A DNA stretch of 64,000 bases from Brasenia schreberi (lineage: Eukaryota > Streptophyta > Magnoliopsida > Nymphaeales > Cabombaceae). The stretch covers positions 33,968,001 to 34,032,000 of the forward strand of contig JAYKKT010000090.1 of assembly GCA_036023115.1 (NCBI GenBank), given 5' to 3'. The notes beneath the pieces are model-generated. The model worked only from the letters and a program-made list of their open reading frames with translations. It was not told where the DNA came from and ran no database searches. Positions within the stretch are counted from its first letter, which is position 1. Each line of letters begins with the position of its first letter. The position numbers were made by a program, and so were the translations under genes. This document shows, in pieces, positions 34,601-43,600 of the stretch.

Positions 34601-37600
34601 TAAGATTTTTTGGGGTGATGCAGTTCTAATAGCTATCTATCTCATAAACAAGACTCCTAACTCTAATACAAGAAAAGATCCCACTTCAAGTATGATGCCA
34701 AATAAGAAAATGTTTGGTATTCCCCTTAGAATATTTGGATGCATGTGCTATTTTCATGATCACTCAAGACATAGAGACAAACTAGAGTCAAAGGCTATGA
34801 AGTGTATCATTCTTGGTTATTCATTTACGCAAAAAGGCTATGTCTCCTATAACCCATAAGAAGAAAGTACATGTCAATGGATGTAATTTTCTTCGAATAT
34901 TCTACCTAGTACGATAAGGGGGAGAAATCACCCACAGGGAACCAAGATCGAGTTGTTATGCCTATCAATCCAGTATTAAAAAGAGAAAGTATGGTTAATT
35001 CACAATAAGAGAAGATAGAATCTGAGGACCAGGCTAAGCAAGAACTGCAAGTTTTAACCGTAAAGGAAACCGTGCAACCTACCATATCTTAAGAAGAAAA
35101 ACTCTCCTTTGATTTGTAGCTAGATGAGTTAGTTCCAAAATAGTTAACCACATTACCAACAGAGAACGAGTTGGATGTTCCCATTGCGTTGAGAAAAGGG
35201 AAGAGATATTGTACTTACCCTATATCTCAATATATTTTGTACTAAAATACTTCAAATAGCTGTAAGATGTTTCCTCTTAACTCTGATACTATTTCTAAGA
35301 AATTATAAGGAGGCCAAAAACTCTCAACATTGGAGAGTGGCTATGAATAATGAGATTCAGTCTTGGAAAAGAATAATGCCTAAGAGATTATAAAACTACC
35401 TCATGGGAGAAAGCCACTTGGATGCAAGTGAGTCTACACCATCAACTATAAAGCTCACGGCAATATTGAGAGATATAAAGCATGATTAGTTGCAAAGGAC
35501 TACAGTCAAGCCTATGTGTTAGACTATATTGGAACCTTTATACCAGTAGTAAAAGTGACAACCATAAAAGTAATTATCAATATAGCTGCAAACAAAGGTG
35601 AAAAATGTGGCAACTCGATGTCAAAAATACATTTTTCCAAGGGCACTTAAATGAAAAAATTTATATGGATTTACCACTTTAGACGTGCGATGACAATACA
35701 GATGTCAGGGTATGAAACTCAGGAAGGCTATAGATGGGCTGAAACAATCACCTCGTGCATGGTTTGAATGATTCAATGATGGAGTCACCGGTCTTGGGTT
35801 TATAAGAAGTGTGACTATATGACCTTTGTAAGGAAAGGTAAAGGCATCTATATGGATGATATCATCATCACCAGAGACAATAATAATGAAATCAAGCAAT
35901 TAAAAGGTCTGGTACTCTCCTTGTTTGACATGAAAGATTTGGGATCCCTTCACTATTTCTTAGGGATTAATGTATTGAGGAATTCAAGGAACATATTGTT
36001 AGAAAATGGGCTCAAGTGGCTCGGCCCGGGCCAGCAGGGCCACTAGCCGTTGGGGACTCGGTTAGTTCAGTAGCCGTTGGGGGCTGCCTGTGACCAACCC
36101 CCTTTTCCTCTTCTCCTCTCTTCCCCCTTCTCTCTTCTCTTCTCTTCTTATTCTCATGTACTATCTCCTATAAATATGACAATTGTGTAACATATTCACA
36201 AGCCTTTTGTGGCTAATCAATAAAGATTATTTATTATTCGGTGTGCCCTCGTTGCACTCGACTATAGCATTTTCTAAGGCTTTGTGATAGGTACATTGTG
36301 GTGATATTTGTTCATCGATCTTCCGCTATTATATTGGAACATTGCCTTCATTATATCGTATTAGAGCCATTTTCGATCGTGGAAACGCCGATTGTTGCCT
36401 CGGGAAGCATGCTGATAGTGCTTTTGATTTTATTGTAAGTTTACCTCTTTATAATTATTTTTCTCTTTAAAATATGGATGAAAATAGAGGATTTAATTTT
36501 CGTTTAATACCTTCAAACTACAAAACATTGGTCCAAACTATGAAAAATTATTTATATTTCAAAAAATTATGGGGCTAGGTAGAACCCTCCATTAGTGTTA
36601 CGCTTGAACAAAAAGAAGAATATGAAGGAGGTCATCGAACGGTCTTATGGGTGCTCATTAATAATGTAAATGAGCACACTAGGGACACTTTGACCGACTT
36701 CACTAATACAAGAGAAACATGAGAATCAACAACAACAATAACAACTAAGCCTTTTCCCATACTAGACGGGATCAACTACATGGATTCTTTGTGTCCACAG
36801 ATCCCTATCTTGTGCCATGTTAGCAGTTAACTCCCAATAAGCTAGATCGTTCTTTATTATTTCTTTCCAACACTTTTGTGGCCGTCCTCTACCTCTTTTA
36901 ATACTTTCCAAATTTAGTTTTTCTAACCTTCTTACAGGTTCTTCTTTTGATCTTCTTTCTATATGTCCAAACCATCTTAAACGATGTTCTCTCATTTTAT
37001 CCTCTATTGGTGTCACTCCTACTTTGTTTCTAATAACCTCATTATGTATACGGTCTTTTCTTGTATGACCACTCATCCATCTCAACATCTTCCTTTCTGT
37101 CACAGACATCTTTTGTACATGTTGATGATTAACTGCCCAACACTCAGAACCATAAAACATGGCAGGCCTAATTGTTGCTCTATAATATTTACCTTTTAAT
37201 TTTAATGGTATCTTTTTATCACAAAGAATACCTTATGCTCCTCTCCATTTTAACCAACCAGCATTAATTCTATGCGTAACATCTCCATCAATTCTTCCAT
37301 CACTCTGAAAAGATCCTAGGTATTTAAAACTTTCCTTCTGAGGAATGCAATATGTGCCTATTTTAATTTCTATGTCCTCTGAAGTAACCAAATGATCAAA
37401 CTTACATTCCATATATTCTGTCTTTATTCTACTAAATAGGAGGCCTTTGCTTTCTAATGTTTCTCTCCATAGTTCCAATTTTATATTAACTTTTTCCTTA
37501 GACTCCTCCACTAATACAATGTCATATGCAAATAACATACAACCAAGGTACTTCATCTTGAATATGTTTTGTTAACTCATCCATCACCATTATAAATAAG

Positions 37601-40600
37601 TACGGGCTTAAAGTTGATCCTTGATGTAACCCAATATTAACTTCAAAGAAGTGTGTCGTTCCTTCATGAGTCCTCACACATGTTTTTGCACCATCATACA
37701 TGTCTCTTATAAGGTTAATATATGTCAATGGGATACCTCTTTTTTCCAAAGTTCTCCAAAGAACCTCCCTTGGTACCCTATCATAAGCTTTTTCTAGATC
37801 AATAAATATCATGTGAAGGTCTTTCTTTTTTGCTCTAAAATGTTCCATAAGACGTCTCAAAAGGTGAATCGCTTCAATAGTAGATCTTCTTTGCATGAAC
37901 CCAAATTGGTTCTCTGTTGTACTTTACTTGTCTTAACCGATGTTCGATAATTCTTTCCCATAATTTCATAGTATGACTCATTAACTTGATATCTCGATAA
38001 TTCGCACAATTTTGAATGTCTCCCTTGTTCTTATATATGGGTATAAGTGTACTTGCTCTCCATTCCTCGGGCATCTTTTGGTTTTTCCATATTTCATTAA
38101 ATAGTCTTGTGAGCCAAGTGATTCCTATTTCTCCTAGTATTTTCCAAACTTCTATAGGAATATTATGTGGTCCTACCGATTTACCACCCTTCATATGTTT
38201 AAGAGCCTCTTTGACTTCATTCTTTTGAATACGTTGGTAGAATCTCCTAAACTAATACTAACATCTTTATTTTCATTAAAAAGATTATAAAAATAGTTTT
38301 TTCATCTATTTCTTATATCATCATTTGCCACTAGAATTTTTTCATCCTCGTCTTTTATGCATATAACATAATTAAGATCTTTAGTTTTCTTATCTCTAGC
38401 CCTATCGGTCCTAAAAATATCTCTTTCACCCTCTTTTGAGTTTAGTTTTTTATATAAGTCCTCCCAAATCTTAGCTTTTGCTTCACTAACGGCCTTTTTT
38501 GCTTCCTTTTTTGGTTTCTTATAAGCTTCTAAAGTTTCACTAGTTTTCTTAGCATAATGTAATTTGTAACATGCCCTCTTTGCCTTGATTTTATTTTGTA
38601 CTACTTCACTCCACCACCAAGCTTCTTTTTGTGCCGGTACACCTCCCTTAGATACCCCTAACACATCTTTCGCAACTTTCCTAATATGTATAGCCATATT
38701 GTTCCACATATCACAGGGTGTGCCAACATAACTCTAAACATCTCCTTGTAGGACTTTCTGTTTAAATATATCTTCTTTCTTGCTTTTGAGGTTCCACCAT
38801 TTAGTCCGAATAGCTCGATGCACTCTTTTCTTCTTTATCCACTTTTTTATTTGTAAATCCATAACTAAAAGTCGATATTGGGTGGTTAAGCTTTCTCTTG
38901 GAATTACCTTACAATCTTTACAACACGCTCTATCTTTTTTTCTACAAATAAAGTAATCAATTTGTGTTTGTGATAAGCCACTCTTATAAGTAATTAAATG
39001 TTCATCTCGTTTTTTGAAGATTGTATTGACTATAAAGAGATCAAATGCAATAGCAAAATTTAAAATCTCTCTACCTTCCTCATTTATATCCCCAAAACCA
39101 AAGTTTCCATGAATCCCTTGATATCCTAATGCCTCTTTACCGACATGTCCATTTAAATCTCCTCCTAAACAAATCATCTCCCTTTGTGGAATCTTTTGAA
39201 ACACCTTATCTAACTCTTCCCAAAAAACTGTCTTTATACTATCTTCTAGTCCTACTTCGGGTGCGTAAGCACAAACTATATTCAAAACCTCTGCTCCTAA
39301 CACTAATTTCAACGTCATGATTCGGTCACCATATCGTTGTATGTCTATTACACTCTCCTTTAAATCTTTATTTATGATAATACCAACTCCGTTTCGAGCC
39401 TTTTCTTTACCTGAGTACCATAATTTAAAACATGTATCCTCTATCTCCTTTGCTTTTTCTCCAACCCATTTTGTCTCTTGTAAACATAGAATATGAATCT
39501 TTATCCGAATCATAGTATCTACCACCTCCATTAGCTTACCCGATAATGTTCCGATATTCTAAGAACCAATACAAATCTTATTATCTAGGACTAGCTTCCT
39601 TACCCCCCTCATCCGTTCATAATCAAAATGCGGAGACCCTCTCTGAAAAATTTTCACTACATTCGGGTAGCAATGTAGCAGGACTAACTTCTTTACCCAC
39701 ACCCGTCCATGATGTGGGAACCCTCTCTGCAATTGATTCACTACATTCGGGCGAAAATGTAGTGGCCCTTGCTTACTTCTTACTGCATTCGGGCTCTGCA
39801 GCACGTCGCTAGGCGGGGACGCCCCAAAGCAATGCTCATAATTTTTGTAATCCATGTTATAAAAATCCGACGAAGTTTTACGATGGTTGTCGGAAGCCTA
39901 ACACAACCCTCCTCCTTTATCTAGGCTTGGGATCGGCAATGCAAGGGTAATCCTATTCCTTACAAGTGAAACATGAGAATACTTAAAAAAATCTCATGTT
40001 CAAAGTGATGTTGCTCATATAATGGCATTAAGAGACAAATTGGTCTCTCTTAAACAAGGAGATAAAGGGATAAACAATTTCTTTGTCGAATATTCCAATA
40101 TTTGGAACCAAGTATATGGTTATAGAAAGAAATGTACACAATGTCTTAATGAGAGACAATGTGAAGATAATAAATATCAATTTTTACGAAGTCTCCGAGA
40201 AGAATTTGAAAGGGTTAGGTCATCTCTTATTCATCGGAAGCCATTTTCTACCAAAGAAGAGGTTCTTACCAATCTTAAAATGGCGGAAACAAGAATGAAT
40301 GAAGCTAGGTTTCAAAAAGATACCGCACTTGCCGCATCTAAACCCAAAGCAAATGTGAAGGCTTATCATCCTCCCCATTTCAAAAACGAAGGATCAAGCG
40401 AAACAAGAAAGGAGGTCATTTGCCATCATTGTACAGAAGTCGGGCATATAAGGCCAAATTGTCCTAAATTGAAAAAGAAGGTGGCCTTAGTGGAAGAACA
40501 TGCTTTATCTTTCATCCTTGCACTTCAAGAAAAGTACTTCAAGAAAAGTGAAGCAACTTGAAGCTCAAATGAAGGAGAAAGCAATAGTTGATGCGGTTTG

Positions 40601-43600
40601 CTCTTCTTCAATAAAAGAAATTCAAGGTATAACCTCTTGGATTCTTGATTCGGGTGTTTTATTTCATGTGACTTCTAATTAAAGAATTTTAAACTCATGT
40701 ATTAAAAAATCTTTATCTTTTGTTTACACCGCGTAATAAACAAAATTAGATGTAGACAAAATTGGTGATTTACAAAATAAAAATTTTGAAATCTCCAAAA
40801 TTAGTGTTGTTCAAAAACTAAATTTAAACTTACTCTTTGTATCTCAAATTTCGGATAAAAATTGTGTTATAACCTTTTCATCTACGAGATATATTGTACA
40901 TGATCGCCTCTCGAAGAAGGTGATTGGTCGTGACCATAGAGGGGGTGGACTTTACATTATGGACTATTTGCATAGTATAAGATATGTTAATGTTTTGACA
41001 AATGACTCTCTTTTATGGCACAAGAGAGTAGAACATCTTAATGCTCAAAAATTGTATCAATGTCCTCTTGGAATGAAATCTAAGGAATATTTTTCTTGTA
41101 AAGATTGTGTTCTTGGTAAATTACAATATCTTCCATTTCCAAACAAAACACATGTTACCATAAGACCCTTCGAAATAGTTCATTCGGATGTATGGGGTCC
41201 GACACCCGTTTTGTCTAAATGAGGTATTTCCTACTATGTCATTTTTATAAATGACTTTACTAGGTATACATGGGTATATTTTTTAAAAGCAAAATCCGAT
41301 GTCTTTAAAAATTTTGTTATCTTTCATAATCTTATAAAAAATCAATTTGATTTCGAAATCAAGATTTTTAGATATGATGTAGGAGGAGAGTTTATGTCAA
41401 AGATTTTAAAAACCATCTCAATACGTTTGGAATTATACATCAAACTTCTTACTCTAATACTCCTCAACAAAATGGTATTTCGGAACGTAAACATAGACAT
41501 ATTTTGGAAATCATAAGAACCTTGCTTTTATCGGTGTTCCTAAAAATTTATGGGTAGAAGCTATTATGACTGCAGTCTATTTAATTAATCGGATGCCTTC
41601 TTCGGTTTTACAAAATTTGTCTCCTATAGAAAAACTCTTTAAGGTTTCTCTCAACTATTTAATACTGCGTATTTTTGGATGGAAATACTTTATTTATAAT
41701 GACAAAGACGATAAACTGTCATCTCGTGCCATACAATATGTCTTTATAGGATATGGAATAACCAAAAAGGAGTATAGGTGTTATGATTGTAAAAATGATA
41801 AGCTTTATGTATCGCGAGATGTCAAGTTTTTTGAAAATGAATATGTTTTTAAATGCATGGATGATGTTAGTTCTCTTGATGACTCCTCCTATTCCTTCTT
41901 GAATGATATTTTAGGTGAAGAGATAATTCATGTAGAAAATGATGTTGATGAACATATGATTACAAGACACCCTATTACACCTTTTGATCAACATTATACT
42001 AGGAGATCTGTGCCTATTCCTAGAAAGTAAAACCGTGATTCTAGACCTATTGAAGGATTTGTCTCATATGATAGCTTTTTACCAAGGCATAGAGCTTTGG
42101 TAACAAATATTTCAGCTATAAAGGAACCTAGAAGCTTTAAAGAAGCTTAGTTATCACAAGACTGGATTCATGCAATGAATGAAGAGTTGGACTCTTTATA
42201 TAGAGTCCAAACTTGGGATGTTGTCTCTAGACAAAAGACTATAGGTTGTCAGTGGGTTTATAAAATTAAGACTAATTCCGATGGATCTATGATGAGCGAT
42301 ACAAAGCCGAGTTTGGTTGCAAAAGGAGTATTCTCCAGCGAGTATTGTATGGATTATGAGGAGACATTTGCTCCTGTGCAAAAATGACTACTATTCGTAC
42401 TCTTATATCTGCGGTAGCTTCGGTTCGTCGATGGCATATCTTTCAACTTGATGTGTTAAAAATGCCTTCTTGAATGGAGATCTTCAAGAAGAAGTATATA
42501 TGGCAGCCTCACACCTGTTTCTACATGATTCGGAACTAGGTATGTACGCAAGCTCCAAGAAAGTATTATATGGTCTCAAACGGCCTCCTGAGCATGGTTT
42601 GAAAATTCCACGAGTTTTGTTAAAAGGCCAAGGATATAGTCAAGGACAATCGATCATACTCTTTTATGAAGAGTTCCACGAGACAAAGTTTTAGTTTTGA
42701 TTGTCTCGTGGATGACATAATCTTGTGGGGATGATATGAAAAGATAAGCATACTAGCGAGCCCTAGCCAAAATTCGAGATTAAAGACTTAGGTCAACTTT
42801 CTTATTTTCTTGGCATTGAGGTAACTCGTGATGATAGAGGTTTCTTTTTATCACAAACCAAGTTTACTAATGATATTATTCTTACATCAGGTATTATAGA
42901 TGACAAAGTTGTTGAGACACCTGAGGTAATCAACTAAAAGATGCGTCTAGTTGATGGCGAACTTTTGAGTGATCCTACACCTTATAGATAGATGGTTGGA
43001 GTACTCACCTACCTTACCATAACACGGCCAAATATTGCTCATGTCGTTCATACTGTAAGTCAGTTTCAACATGCGCCTACCTTAGTGCATATGAGTGTTG
43101 TTATGAGGATTGTTCGTTATATTCGACAAACCTCAACCAAGGGAGTATTTCTATCATCTTCCTCTTTATCTCAATTACTCGTATATACTGATGTTGATTG
43201 GGGTGGTGATGTGAATGACAAACACTCTACCACTGGCTACTGCATATTCCTTGGTCACTCTCTCATCTCATGGAGATGAAAGAAACAACAAAATGTGTCT
43301 CTTTCCTCCACCGAAGTTGAGTATCGTGCAATGACAAACACAACTATTGAACTAAGGCTGTGACGACTACTTCAGAATTTGGACATACAATTGGAAGCCC
43401 CTCTAATAATGTTTTGTGACAACAAAAGTGCTATGTATATAGCAAATAATCGTACATTTCATGAGCGTACAAAGCATATAGAGATGGATTGTTCTACGTT
43501 CGTGAATAGCATCTACAAGGCAATTTAACATTATAATTTGTAAAATCATAGTATCAATTTGCAGATGTCTTCACCAAGTCATTACCTGCTCCTCGCTTTC

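Larger units (their letters stand above)
36727..39967 (-). mobile_element. Near-full-length RTE LINE (3.24 kb) inside the inner Copia
   Basis: The 13-bp duplication GAAACATGAGAAT flanks it at 36714-36726 and 39968-39980. On the minus strand it has a 5-prime leader (39967-39532) and an endonuclease followed by reverse transcriptase. Its C-terminal domain carries [11 protein letters not shown]. The 3-prime end reads CTAGTATGGGAAAAGGC and TTG repeats. This is the most complete copy and serves as the reference for the others in the window. A few stops and frameshifts, and a change of FADD to FAYD in the catalytic motif, indicate that it cannot now replicate. Confidence 0.95.
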
